Positions 35,501 through 47,900 of a stretch of DNA of 64,000 nt are shown in pieces. The position numbers and the translations under genes were made by a program. This DNA is from Cheilinus undulatus (lineage: Eukaryota; Chordata; Actinopteri; Labriformes; Labridae): contig NC_054880.1 in the NCBI RefSeq assembly GCF_018320785.1, positions 1,360,827 through 1,424,826 on the forward strand. Reading direction: 5' to 3'. The notes under the pieces are model-generated. The model ran no database searches. It saw only the letters and a list, made by a program, of their open reading frames with translations, and had not been told where the DNA came from. The number at the start of each line of letters is the position of its first letter. Position 1 is the stretch's first letter.

Positions 35501-38500
35501 TTGACTAAACTACAGGGCAGGGTGGCTGTGGAAGAAAAAAGCTTGTAAAACATTTCACTGGTGTTTTCAGTAATGCATCGTTCCATGATAACTTCTGTCT
35601 TATTACTTGTATGCACAAAGATAGAGCTCTCAAAGAGAACACAGCAGTGATCAGACAGGGCCATCAACCGTGTGTTTGTTTAGATCCTTAGAGATAAGCA
35701 GGTCCAGAGTGTCTCCACACACTGTTCTTGAGCTAATCTGAAGGCCACATGAAGTTTGGAGGACTGTAGCGATTGACTCTGCAGATAGTTTGCGACCTCT
35801 GCGCACAACGCGCCTCAGCATCTGCTGACCCTGCTCCATCATTTTACGTGGCCTACCACTTTGTGGCTGATTTGCTTTCGTTCCCAATCACTTCCACTAA
35901 TACCACTGACAGTTGACTGTGGAATATTTAGGAGCAAGGAAATGTCACGACTGGACTTGTTGCACAGGTGGCATCCTATCACAGTACCATGCTGGAATTC
36001 ACTGAGCTCCTGAGAGCGACCCATTCTTTCACAAATGTTTGTAGAAACAGTCTGCATGCCTAGGTGCTTGATTTTATACACCTGTGGCCATGGAAATGAT
36101 TGGAACACCTGATTTCAATTATTTGGATGGGTGAGTGAATACTTTTGGCAATATAGCGTATCTCACCTTGCTGTGGTCTGCCTGTTAAACGTCCCCCCAT
36201 TACCCAGGGACATGATTTTTTCTTTGGCTTTGCTCCAAGGTGGTTCCAGGGAGGACTACTACTTGTAGACTTATTACACAGAACAGAGCCTACCTGTTTC
36301 ATGGTAGATTTGTCTGTGCATGTTAGCTGTGTGTTAGCCAGGTCCTGTCCACTAATTTTAGCCAATGGTGAAATGGTGTCATTCCCACGTAGTCCGTTCA
36401 ATTCCACATTAACTTCTAGGCGGTGAATTTTAGTCTCCAGCGCGGCAATTTTCTGTAGAAGTTTGTGGTAGTCGTCTGAAGATAGAGGAGGCATCTTGAA
36501 GCTAATTAGCTTAGCTGAGCACTGTGTTTCCAAGTGCTGTGGTACAGGCTTGTGCTGTTGACAGGCCACGGTCAAGTAGCACTGAAGAGGTCATGAAACA
36601 TTGAAAAATGGCAAAAAAAAAACCCTCCTTTGTCTTTCAAAAAGTATTTCTCCCATGAATAAAGAAAGTAAGCAAAGCAGGGAGCAAGCAGCAAAGCTTC
36701 TGCACTGTACGAAAGCAGGAAGCAGCTGTCAAACATTCATGTCATTGCAATTAGATGATCTAAACCAGGGGTGTCAAACTCAAGGCCGGGGGGCCAAAAC
36801 CGGCCCGTGGTGCAGTTATACCTGGCCCACCAGATCATATGGTATTTCTATTATAACTGGCCCACCAGTATGAGGTCTGCAGATTTCCTTCAGTATAAAA
36901 ATGTAAATTTGACCATGATGATTTATAATACCCTTGTTGAGTCATTAAAAATTAGAAAAAGTAAACAGTAAAATAATTTGAAAAAAGTCAGGAATGTAGG
37001 ACAAATTTGTATTTTCTCTATATTTTCAATTTTGCATCTAACATGGATAAAAATTATGGTTTTGACTGTTAATTTCATATTTTAACCTTTACACCTCATA
37101 ACTTTGACTGTTTCTCTCATATGTTTACCGTTTAGATTCATTATTTTACATTTTAAATCCTATTTTTGACCTTTTAAAGTCATGGTTTTGACTTTTATAT
37201 CATGTTTTGACCTTTTTCATCCCCTAACTTTGACTTTTATCTCATTTTTTTACCTTTAAAACTCGCGATTTTTAAAAGTATTTCATATTTTGACTTTTAA
37301 AACTCATGAATTTGAAATTTATTAATATTTTGATATTTTAAACTCACAATTTCGATGTTTATCTCACATTTTGATTGTTAAATATCATGATTTTGAATTT
37401 TAACTCAGTTTTGCTGACCGTTTCAACTCCTAACTTTGACTATTATCTCATTTTCTTCCCTTTAAACTTATTATTTTGAATTTTATTTTATATATCGACT
37501 TTTAAAACTCATGAATTTGACTTATTACTAATTTTTTGACTGTTAAAAATCATGGTTTCAGTATTCTATCTCATAATTTGCCTTTTTAAAACAGTATTTT
37601 GACTTTAGATATCATGTTTTTACCTGTAAAATGTATAAGTTTGACTTTTTATCTCAGATTTTGAGTTTTTAACTCATCATGTTGACCTTACAATCTCAAA
37701 CTCATTTAGGCTGACACTCAATGGTTAAATATTGACCCTGTTAGGCCCTCAGGTTAGACCCAAATTCAGAATCTGGCCCCTGCTTTGATTGAGTTTGACA
37801 CCCCTGATCTAAACATTGAGCCCCACTATCAAGTTGAACAAGATATTACATCAGTAGCAGCAACACTGACCTGCTGACTTGATAAAAAGTTAAGAACTAT
37901 TTTATTTGCATTTAGAAATATCTCAGTGATTGTAAATAAAGTATTTGAATGTGCTTCTTGGATCTCTGAGGGCCTTATTTTAAGTGTTTTGAGGTGAAGG
38001 ACCTCTAAAACCATTTTCCTTTATTTTTTGCTGTTATTCTTTAATAATGTTGGCATTCCTGATTTTGCATTGTTTCAACCTTTTGCTTAATCTCTTAGTT
38101 CCCTTCTTTAAAAGACCCACTTTCAATTTAAAATATCCTAAATATTTGGAACAGGAAATTCTGGTTTAGAGGAAACAATAACAGGAGTTCTCAGGGAATA
38201 TATTCTAGGCTAAAATACATTTTATCAAGGAAATAAAGGAGAGCAACAGTAGCAGTTGACAAATATGAAACTCAGGAGGAGTACAGGATCCACGAATATT
38301 TCTTTTTTACCTTGCATCTCTGATTGAGGCACACTGGAAAGGCATGCAGTTATAATATACTATTCTGTTTGTGTTGTTGCATTTCTGTGTGTCCAACAGA
38401 CAACCAGCAGCTGTCAGTGACTCCAGAAGAGGTTCCCTCTGAGCAGCAGGAGTGGAGCGCCAGTCTAGAGCAGGAGGGCACTGAGCCTCCACACCTTAAG

Positions 38501-39385
38501 GAGGAAGAGGAGGAACTGTGGAACAGTCAGGAGGGACTTGATGAGGTTTATACCGTCAAGTTCCCCTTTGCTTCTGTTTCAATGAAGACTGAAGATGATG
38601 AACAGAAACCTCTGTCCTCACAGCTTGATGAAATACAAAATGAAGGGATGAAAACAGGAGTTGATGGAGAGGACTGTGGAGGACCAGAAAACGCCAGGAA
38701 CTCGGAACCAGAGAGACATTCACATTCAGAGACTCAGAACAAGACCGAAGACTGCACTGAAGCTGAAACTGATGACAGTGATAATTGGAGGATCACAATG
38801 GAAAATGATTCTGGATTAAACTGCGTGGAAAACTTTGATGATGATAGATCAGACAATGACAAGAAATCACACAGCTGCTCTCAATGCAGTAAAACATTCA
38901 GGAGGAAATGCCATCTTGCTATCCATATGAGAATACACCAAAAAGAGAAACCCTTAAGCTGCTCTGACTGTGGTAAAAGATTTAAGTTTAAGTCAAGTCT
39001 GACTAAACACATGGTTATCCACAGAGGAAAGAAGCCCTTTAGCTGCTACCAATGTGAAAAGGTATTTAATTACAAATCTCAGCTGAAATCCCACATTTTG
39101 CTGCACACAGGAGAGAAGCCCTTCAGCTGCCCTCAGTGTGATAAAAAATTTAATCGCAAGTCTAATCTGGCTATACACATGGTGATCCACACAGGAGAGA
39201 AACCCTTTAGCTGCACTGAGTGTGATAGAAAGTTTACCCAAAAGTCTAATCTGAACACACACATGTTAATTCACACAGGAGAGAAACCTGTCAGCTGCTC
39301 TGAGTGTGATAAAAAGTTTTACCAAAAGTCACATCTGACTTCACACATGGTGATCCACAGAGGAGAGAAACCCTTCAGCTGTTAG
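32590..39385 (+). CDS. Zinc-finger gene F (two exons, 389 aa), ends one finger early
   Basis: Exon 1 is 32590-32773 and exon 2 is 38400-39385. The 5626-bp intron holds an L2 LINE, a Tc1 fragment and a hAT MITE, and lacks about 200 bp just after the donor compared with sister genes (the donor GTTTGT is kept). Residues 1-61 are the shared FVNQ version. Exon 2 starts DNQQLSVTPEE and has the F-H hinge (EQEGTEPPHLKEEEEELW, GLDEVYTVKF). Six full fingers follow, from CSQC...HMRIH to CSEC...HMVIH. The protein stops after KPFSC, because the GAG that begins the family's last module (CELC) is TAG. The rest of that module is still visible downstream. Whether loss of this atypical end matters is unknown. 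Confidence 0.88.
33347..36730 (-). mobile_element. L2-type LINE, about 2.9 kb plus a nested Tc1 piece
   Basis: On the minus strand, an ORF1-like part (36500-36170: MPPLSSDDYHKLLQKIAALE, coiled coil) is followed, after a Tc1 insert, by the end of the endonuclease (TLDLLISKDLN, then LSDHCCVLFESSI) and a long reverse transcriptase frame (34653-33679: LLDLSAAYDIFDHNILLDRL, GVPQGSILGPLLFNIYMLPL, YHNYADDTQLYI). The 3' end at the left is the common fish L2 tail (GTTTATTTGTATAGCACATT) finishing in GGCAA repeats. Most of the endonuclease is missing and frames are interrupted. The empty site is visible in the introns of A, E and H. Confidence 0.88.
35720..36170 (-). mobile_element. Tc1-like transposon fragment nested in the L2 LINE
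   Basis: The minus strand reads MGRSQELSEFQHGTVIGCHL, then SSRDISLLLNIPQSTVSGI and SGRPRKMMEQGQQMLRRVVR, ending LQTSCGLQISSRTV. This is the paired helix-turn-helix region at the N-terminus of a fish Tc1 transposase. It begins at a Tc1-type end (ATACTTTTGGCAATATAGCG, then TA at about 36170). The catalytic half is missing: at about 35720 the sequence switches directly to L2 (GDTLDLLISK). Confidence 0.85.
36766..37806. mobile_element. hAT-type MITE, 1041 bp, with 8-bp target duplication
   Basis: The ends are CAGGGGTGTCAAACTCAAGG and its inverse TTGAGTTTGACACCCCTG. The 8-bp duplication ATCTAAAC flanks both sides (36758-36765 and 37807-37814). The interior is a degenerate AT-rich tandem array built on TTTTGACTTTTATCTCAT-like words, with no transposase. 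Genes A and H show the uninterrupted site (GATTATCTAAACGTTGA). Confidence 0.93.
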
Positions 39386-40250
39386 CTCTGTGATCAGAAA
39401 TTTCATGGGATAGTCAGTTAAAAAGACACAAGTGTACCAGTAGCCAAATTTCATAAAATAAGAGAAAGAAGAGCTAATGAGGAGGACTGTGCAAGATGAG
39501 AACCTTGCATCTGACATATCTAGCTGATGAATAAAAAAATGAGTGCAGACAAAGTAACTTTCTCGACAAACTCTGATCTGATTTCATGGTCAAACATGAG
39601 AGAAAATGTTGGCGTTCTACGAGAAAGAAGAAACATAAAAAACGGCTAGATTGTTGTGTTGAACATAAGTATCGGCCCAAACTTTCACAATCAGTGCATC
39701 TCAGGTTCCTTTATTACAAGTTGTAGTCTTGCTTGGAAAATAAACCCCAACAAGTTTTTTAAGAAGAAATTTTTCCTGTATACTTCATTAATTGAAAGTC
39801 CTACCAATTCTGGTTAGCACTAAAACAGACTGAAACAACAGCATGCAACAGAGGCCCTTTAGATCGTTGTTTCCAGTGCAAACTCCAACAGTAAATCCTT
39901 TCTGTGGCAAAATGAGAGTCTCAGATATCACTAAGTTGGGTCATTTCAAAGCTGATGTTTTAACAACCCTTTCCAGAGTGAAATACAAATGTAAACTGCA
40001 AAAGCATGGACAATCATCATAGAAAAAAGTGGAAGACTACCTGCTATTATTGACTGTGATTCTCAGCAAAATGCTGTATGCTCAGGTGTGGACATATGAC
40101 CAACTATATGCTGTGTGTGATACTGTTGTGGACTTCTATTATCAATATATTTTTGGTTATTGCAATGCACAGCATGCCTTGAGTCTTTTCATAACCCTTA
40201 ACATTATTCAAACTCTGAAATGTGCATTGTTTTAAGGGAAGAAAAGGGGG
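39386..40250. other. Spacer F-G, 3' flank of gene F
   Basis: Just after the stop lie the untranslated remains of the last finger (TGTGATCAGAAATTTCATGG, AAAAGACACAAGTGTACC). Shared flank blocks follow. No separate gene is supported. Confidence 0.55.
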
Positions 40251-40995
40251 TTTGTGGATTGGGGCTCTTGCAACAATATTTGAGTCAGTGTGGCCTCTGA
40301 GCAGGGCAAGGTTGAGCACAAGTTCTTGAAGAAATTCAGTTTAAAATATATCTTTTTGTCTGGCTTGAATGTGTCTCTTCTGCAGAAGTGAGGTTTTCTT
40401 GGTCCATTCTTGTAGAGGGCTCTAGTGATGGTTTTCTTTGAGACTACGTTTCCAGACTTGGCCAAGCCCTTCACTAGTGTTTCTGCAGTTGTTCCGGGGT
40501 CTTTAGACACATCTCTCAGTAGTTTTCTTTCCTTGAAATCTTTCTCTTTCTACCTCTGCCAGGCTTGTTGTGGCTCTCTTTGAATTTCTGGGTGATTCTT
40601 CTCACCCCGGTTCTTGACACTTGGAAATGCTGTGATGCCTTTGTATATCATTCTCCTGTTTTTGTGAGCATCAACAATTTTTTTCCTCAAGTCTAAACTG
40701 ATTTCTTTACTTTTTGTTGAGATGCTTTCTGCAGTGACAGCTCAACCCCTTACTGGAGTTGTCATACCATTATGTAAATATGAAGATAATCTTCAGTTTT
40801 AGCTGGATTTTAGAAGCTTTCAGCAATACAAAGTTGATGCACATCATTGCACAGCAGTGCTGTCTGCTATGGCTCAACAAAAAGTTCAGTTCTAAAGGGG
40901 ACTAATAATTGTGATCCTGATCATTTTTGTATTTTTGTGAAATCATTTTGTTTCTGTGTGTAATGTTGGAATCCAAAATAAACTATGAGGTTTGA
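40251..40995 (-). mobile_element. Tc1-like transposon fragment
   Basis: The minus strand encodes VKGLAKSGNVVSKKTITRAL and YKNGPRKPH, the second helix-turn-helix of a Tc1 transposase. Upstream minus-strand sequence (GTGAGAAGAATCACCCAGAA, AAAGAGAGCCACAAC) matches the usual N-terminal region. The DDE catalytic part is absent. A reduced copy sits in the spacer before gene F, so insertion predates the duplication of that spacer. The left part (40250-40340, GCTCTTGC...CAAGGTTGAGCAC) recurs at 55680-55745 and may be a different repeat. Confidence 0.7.
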
Positions 40996-41124
40996 AAGCT
41001 GTGTTATCTGTATGACAGCCACAGATTAGCTACAAGGTCACACGTTAGCATGGTCACTCCTTGGACCGTAACACCTGATCTACAGAGAGTTAATTAATGA
41101 CTTTAAGCAATAAAATGAGCAAAC

Positions 41125-41290
41125 TGCTCTCAGTACCAAACTGCCCATTTTTGGGAAGTTTTTCTAAATCTGAAGTGGGCGGAGTTAGCTCTGAGCTAAA
41201 ACTTGTATTCAAAAACTCATGGAAGGGCTTGGTTTTCGTAGATATAAGTCAGGGCGGCCCTGAGGAAAAAGTTTGGGAACCACTGGACTA
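41125..41290. mobile_element. hAT-like element, right end preserved (sister of 31391-31965)
   Basis: CCAAACTGCCCATTTTTGGG and GGAGTTAGCTCTGAGCT match 31805-31875. The right end, GTTTGGGAACCACTG, is the inverse of the left end kept at 31391, and is followed by GACTACAG. The left part of the element is deleted here. Confidence 0.55.
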
Positions 41291-41574
41291 CAGGACTGCA
41301 ACTGCTATGAACACTGCTGCTTTCCATTTTATGTTCATCAAACTCAGTATTAAATAAAGTATGTACGTTTCAGTACTTGAAACTTCCTGCAGGAAGACTG
41401 TAACCCTGTTACATCACTGGAAGAACTGACAAACTAAAGTGTCTGCCGTTTCCCTTTAACTCATGAGGACATTTTGTTTAAAAAATATAAAATAAAAATC
41501 CATTGATGCCATGAAAAAATGCAGTTAATGGTTGACTAAAACGTCTTGTGAGAGGTGAGTTCCAACCTTTATTC

Positions 41575-41918
41575 TGAAGGACACGAACAACGTTGCACCG
41601 GAAGTGACACGATTGCGAACGCCTTACTTTGTATTTAGCAACATGGCGGCTGTAAAAACAGTTTTTAATCTGCGTCACTTTGTTTGGAGAGATAAGCGGT
41701 TCTAATCTCCCAAAAGCTCATTCTGTCAACTGAATGGACTTTAAGCTTTAAATGTTTTTCTCAGTTTTCTCTCCCTCAGTCATCTACCCGGAAACTACAA
41801 AGCTAGCTTAGCTTAGCATTCAAACTGGAGATATGAGTGGTGAAACAGTCAAAGTTGCTGTTTGATGGAGTGGTTGTAGTGTTTTCCAGAATAAATCAGC
41901 CAGTATAACTGTGTGAAA
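41575..41918 (+). promoter_or_regulatory. Promoter and 5' UTR of gene G
   Basis: CACCGGAAGTGAC (41596-41608) and CAACATGGCGGC (41639-41650) are both intact. The leader with CTAGCTTAGCTTAGC and the in-frame TAA before the ATG is conserved. Confidence 0.62.
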
Positions 41919-44900
41919 ATGCCAGGAGTCGAGACACTGAGAGATTTTGTCAAGCAGAGACTGACTGCTGCTGCTGGAGAGATTTTTGGAGTCTTTGAAA
42001 GAACGATAGCAGAATACGAGGAACAACTTTGTCGATGTAAAGAGGAAAACAAGCGACAACAGAAACTTCTGGACGATGTTCAGCTTCGCTTTCACAGAGC
42101 AGGTTTGTACATTTTTCCCTCAGTCATTGTTCTCATTCTGTTTGGACCGACTTTAAACAAATAAACAATGTTGCACATCGATATCAAGACGTAGATAGCG
42201 CGTTTGCTAGCTGCCTTCGTGGCCGCCATCTTGGCACGGGCAAAAGAGTGAGAGTTCAACAGAGTTCTATGGACAGACAGCATTTCAATGCCACAGATAC
42301 GGTAGGTTCAGGACCAACCTCCAACCGTTGTTTGTTACAAGTTGTTGCCTAACCTAAAGTAAAATGCAACAGCTGAGAGGAAATGTGGAATCCATCCCCG
42401 CTATGTGCATGTACTGTCATTTGATTGTGAAAGCCAGACTGGTCATTATGATGTTTCTGGCAGGTAGCTTGGACCTCCTTGTTGTTGCTTTAAGTATTTT
42501 TTTTTTTCACTCAGTGTTATTTTTAATAATGTAATTAAGTACAACACTTAAAATATACAACTAATGAGTTATATTCATATACATTAGTTCTTCTCCCCCA
42601 CTCCAAAAATATAATTGCCTTAATTTTCTGCTCTCCCAAAGACCCATAAATCAGTCATCAGAAGCACTGGCGGAGTTAGGGGGTGGCTACATGGGCTTAA
42701 GCCCCGGATGTTTTCATTAAAGCCCTGTACGTTTTTGGTCTCAGAGGGACTCGCCCCTCCGTTAAGTTATTGATTGTGTGTGAATTTGGGATGATGTGAG
42801 TGCTCTTGTTGTCAAAATATTATTATTATAGATTATTTGCACCGTGGAGAGAGAGTCAGTGTGCGGCGTGCTGTGCTGTCAGTCTGAGTATCAGTTTGAT
42901 TTAGGCTTTTAGACAACATAAAGATAATCAGATAAGCCAGAAACATTCAGCTTTAACTTCTGTCTTTTCTTCTTTGTTTTGCCACTTTTTGTTGTGCCAT
43001 AAAGAAACGTTAACCCAGAAAAGAAATCACGAGAAATTAGAAATCATGTGACTCGTCCTGTCGGGACTTTTACCTGTTGAGGCTTTAGTTTTCCTCATGT
43101 AGCTCTCTTTCTGCCCACCATGGATGATCAGCTCAGAAAGGTTTACTGGAAAAATGCCCTGACATTTTTGGAATCTGCTCGTGGCTCTGCAAGTGTTAAA
43201 GACAGAAATTCATCCCCTTCATGAGTAACAAAGCTGAGATCGGCCGTTGTGTCCTCACATACTATGCACTGCAAACTCAAAACTCACCAGGTGAGAAAAG
43301 GCGTGAAGGCTCCCAGTGTATGCCTGCCTTTAGATTAAAGGCCAGTTGTGAGATGAGAGGGGAGAAATTATCTGTATGAATCTATTTGGAGAAACAAAAA
43401 CTATCTAATTATAGATTTCACGTATTTGCAATTATCAAACACAGGTGCTCTTAGGTCTCAAGGAAAAGTTCATGATACCTTGGGGGGGGGTTGAGTTAAA
43501 ATAATCACATAATAATCTGTATATTTACATACATTTGCACATATTTGGATACTTTCTTCTTTCTCTGTGACATGTTTTACATCGAATCTTATTTTACTGA
43601 CAGCAATCGAGTCATCCTTCTCTCCTGGGAACAAAATAACCTTTAGGCAAAATGTTATTCAAAAGCTAGCTTAACCGCGGATATTAATCCACTTAACAAC
43701 AACCTTAGGGAAATTGCCTCTGAACGTGTTGTTATTCTAGCAAAATATGATAAAAAACAACTATTAAACTTACCCATGAAATGGATTTCACGCGGTTTTG
43801 TCTCTTCTATGAATTTATTAGAGCAGCCCCATGCAGCACAGGAGTGAGGAATCTTGCCCAGGAATGGCGTTGACGTACGGCCCACTGGCCAATGCTGCGT
43901 CTACGTATATTATGTCTATCTTGTGCCTGATGTGTAGGACTTAGAATCTCTACTGTAAAGAAAACATATTAAAATGGTATTTTGGCATCAAGTTAGAGAA
44001 ATATTTCACCTTTTGCAATTAGAAAATTGCATTAGGATATGTTGAGATTTAATCTAAATTTTGACAGTCCTACACACAAACCTGCATACAGGGCTGCAAT
44101 TATTATTTTATTAAGAAGTTTGTAAAAGGTTGTATTAATTTTCAGTACTACTTAATATTTGTTTATTTTTTTGTTGAGAAAAACACGCCTCATATCTGTC
44201 ATTATTCTCTGCATTTTCCTTGATAACCATGCACATACACTCATGATACGATTTATTTATTATATTGTTTGCACAGTTGACAACATTGTCCAGTAAGGGT
44301 CAACCAATAATGTTTTTTCAGGGCCGATATCAATACAGATTATTAGAGGTGCATGTGACTGATTCTTGATATTTGGAGCCAGGATGCATTTGTTATGACA
44401 ACAAAAATGTCCTTAATGAGGTAAAAGTAAATCTGCATTTGAAAGAAATGAAGGAGTAGCTCTGTCAACATGAGAACCAGCACAGAGTAACACAGAAACA
44501 GGAGAACAGGAAGTGATGCTGTCCCTGTGTCAGTGCCACCCAGGCCTCAGTGCTGATTGGCTGGTAGTTGCTGGTCAGGTAGTATTGTGGACAGAACAGG
44601 TGAGAGCGCAGAGAGTGAAAACAAAACCAGAGAGGATGACACACCTTGCAGTGAAGCCAAAATAGCACATCTTTTGATGAAATGATTTTTGCTGATGATC
44701 AGGAAAATGAAATACAGACACTAATAATCAGCTAAATGCCAAATATCTGTATGAGTAATTAGCCAGGCTGATAATCGGTCCACCCCTGATGTCCAGTATA
44801 ATATACTGAAAAAGACTTGGGGGATCACGTGATGCACCGACTTGAGTAGACGTGAAAGTTTCAACTCCCGGCTGGACTGCAACAAACTTTATTTTTCAGC

Positions 44901-47900
44901 TAATATTTTGTTCGTGAAAACCTCGCCGAATGCACGTTAGTCTCATAATGTCACTTGACGTGTATTTCATGCAGCTGGTTGGGAAAGATGTAAACTCTGT
45001 GGGCACGCTGTCAGTTCTGGTGTAAGTGTAGAGCTTTGTTTTGCTGCTAGTGATGGAGCACCAGGTCGCTGCGTTCGTATTCGCCGGCCCATGCTACCTC
45101 AATAGGTAGCATTCAGTAGTCTCCTGGTGATCAGGCAGTGCTCTGTTGCAGTTACTGGCAGTTGTTGTTAGCTTTTAAGCTAGCCAGGAATTTGAAATGA
45201 GACTGAGGTTTTCTTTTCACTTTTTGGGGGTTTTTCTTGATGGAAATTTCCCATTCTTTCTTTCAAAGGTGTCCTGGACCATCCATCTTCTTTGCTTTCA
45301 TAAGTTTCAACATATGTTGTCAGCTAAATTGTGAAAAACACTACAAGTCCAAGAATAACTCAAGAGTACATTTTTCTTTCTGCCAACTGCTCTGGTTGCC
45401 CAGCAACAGGGTAATCATCATTACCCTGATTACACCGATTAACAGAAAATTCTACAAGCAGCCAGAAACCAAGGCATGTTAAACATTGCGGGCAGTGACG
45501 TCTCCTTTTACCAGGATTTTTCCACGGAGGTTGTGAGAAAGACAAAGGGGTCTGCAAAATGTACAATAACAGCTGAGAGAAGCTGGGATAAGATATGACT
45601 TTCTGTACCCTGCTGTCATCAAAATCTTCCACCCAAATGGTACCAATTCCACATTTCCTACCATGCAGGAAATCAATGACTACATCCACAAAATTAAGCC
45701 AGCGAAATAATCCTCTGACTATGTAGGTAGTTGCATCTGTATTGCTACAGGTATGAATGTTTGTTAAGGAACAATCTAAAGCATTGTGTCTCCTACTCAA
45801 AGTGCTAAGTATGCTGAAGTTCCCTTCTTCCCTGTACGAATATTGTTGTTTATCTACTGGTACCTGAACAATGCTAGTCCAGTAATTGGAAACTGAGGGA
45901 TTTTTTTTTGTCTTTGCTTCTGATTCTCAAAACTGTACTAATTAGGTATAATAGTCCAACTAGGTACCATTTTATTATTCTATGTTTACATATTTGTTTT
46001 CTTTTCATGTATGTGTTACTAATGCCCCCTGTTCAGATGTCAGTGTTCCTGAGTGTGTTTAGGTTTTGCTCAGAACCCATTCTTTTGTTGCGCAAAATTT
46101 ACTCTGCTTTTCTGGCGGACGGAGTGGTCCAAACTATATTTAAATGTTTGGCGACAGCCTTTTTTTCCATGACAAAAAAACAAGACTAAGCCTAACAAAA
46201 ATAGATCTATGATGACTAAAACTGACAAAAACTGAATTTAGTTTTCATCAATCTGACTAAAACTAGACTAAAATGTAATGTAGTTTTCGTCAGACATGCA
46301 AAACCTGTAATATTTCTTTACTGTGGGTAAGTTAATTCTTAAGAAGAATACCAGAGCAATATTTATTTGTTACATTGTACCTCTGATTGTGGCACACTGG
46401 AGTTGCATGCAGTGATAATGTTCCATTCTGTTTGTGTTTTTGCATTTCTGTGTGTCCAACAGACAACCAGGAGCTGTCAGTGACTCCAAAAGAGGTTCCC
46501 TCTGAGCAGCAGGAGTGGAGTGCCAGTCTGGAGCAGGAGGGCACTGAGCCTCCACACCTTAAAGAGGAAGAGGAGGAACTGTGGAGCAGTCAGGAGGGAC
46601 TGGATGAGGTTTATACCATCAAGTTCCCCTTTGCTCCTGCCCCTGTGAAGACTGAAGATGATGAAGAGAAACCTCAGTCCTCACAGATTCATGAAATACA
46701 AAGTGAAGGGATGAAAACAGGAGCTGATGGAGAGGACTGTGGAGGACCAGAGCAGGGCAGGAACTCAGAACCAGAGAGTCATTTACATTCAGAGACTCAG
46801 GACAAGACCGAAGACTTCTGTGAAACTGAAACTGATGACAGTGATAATTGGAGGGTCACAATGGAACATGATTACGGATTAAAATATGTGGAAAATTTTG
46901 ATGATGATAGATCAGACAATGACAAGAAATCACACAGCTGCTCTCAATGCAGTAAAACATTCAGGAGGAATTGTCATCTTGTTACACATATGAGAACACA
47001 CCAAAAACAGAAACCCCCGAGCTGCTCTGTCTGTGGTAAAAGATTTAAGTTTAAGTCAAGGCTAACTAAACACATGATTAGCCACACAGGAAAGAAACCC
47101 TTTAAGTGCTCTAAGTGTGATAAGAAGTTTAACCAAAAGTCTCAGCTGACTGAACACATGGCTAGCCACATAGGAGAGAATCGATTTAGCTGCTCTCAAT
47201 GTGATAAAAGATTTTATCACAAGTCTAAGCTGAACACACACATGTTGGTGCACACAGGAGAGAAACCCTTCAGCTGCCCTCAGTGTGATGAAAACTTTAA
47301 TCGCAAGTTTCTTCTGGTTACACACATGTTGATGCACACAGGAGAGAAACCCTTCAGTTGCTCTCAGTGTGGAAAGGGATTTCATTACAAATCACAGCTG
47401 AAAAGACACATGTTGGTGCATACAGGAGAGAAGCCATTTTGCTGCCCTCAGTGTGATAAAAGATTTTATCACAAGGGCAGTCTGGTTAAACACAATGTGA
47501 TCCACACAGGAGAGAAACCCTTTAGCTGCACTGAGTGTGATAAAAAGTTTAATCAAAAGAGTCATCTGAACTCCCACATGTTGGTGCACACAAGAGAGAA
47601 ACCCTTCAGCTGCTCTGAGTGTGATAAAAAGTTTAGTGAAGGGTCTCAGCTGAACTCCCACATGTTTGTTCACACAGGAGAGAAGCCCCTCAGCTGCCCT
47701 CATTGTGAAAAGGGATTTCATTACAAATCACAGCTGAACTCTCACATGTTGGTGCACACAGGAGAGAAGTCCCTCAGCTGCCCTCAGTGTGATAAAAAAT
47801 TTAATCGCAAGTCTAATCTGGTTGCACACATGGTCAGTCACAAAGGAAAGAAGCCCTTCAGCTGCTCTCAATGTGAAAAGGGATTTCATTACAAGTCTCA

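Noticed and set aside
45360-45800. 146-codon minus-strand frame in the intron of gene G
   Set aside because: It is antisense to the weak L1-type ORF1 remnant and has no domain of its own.
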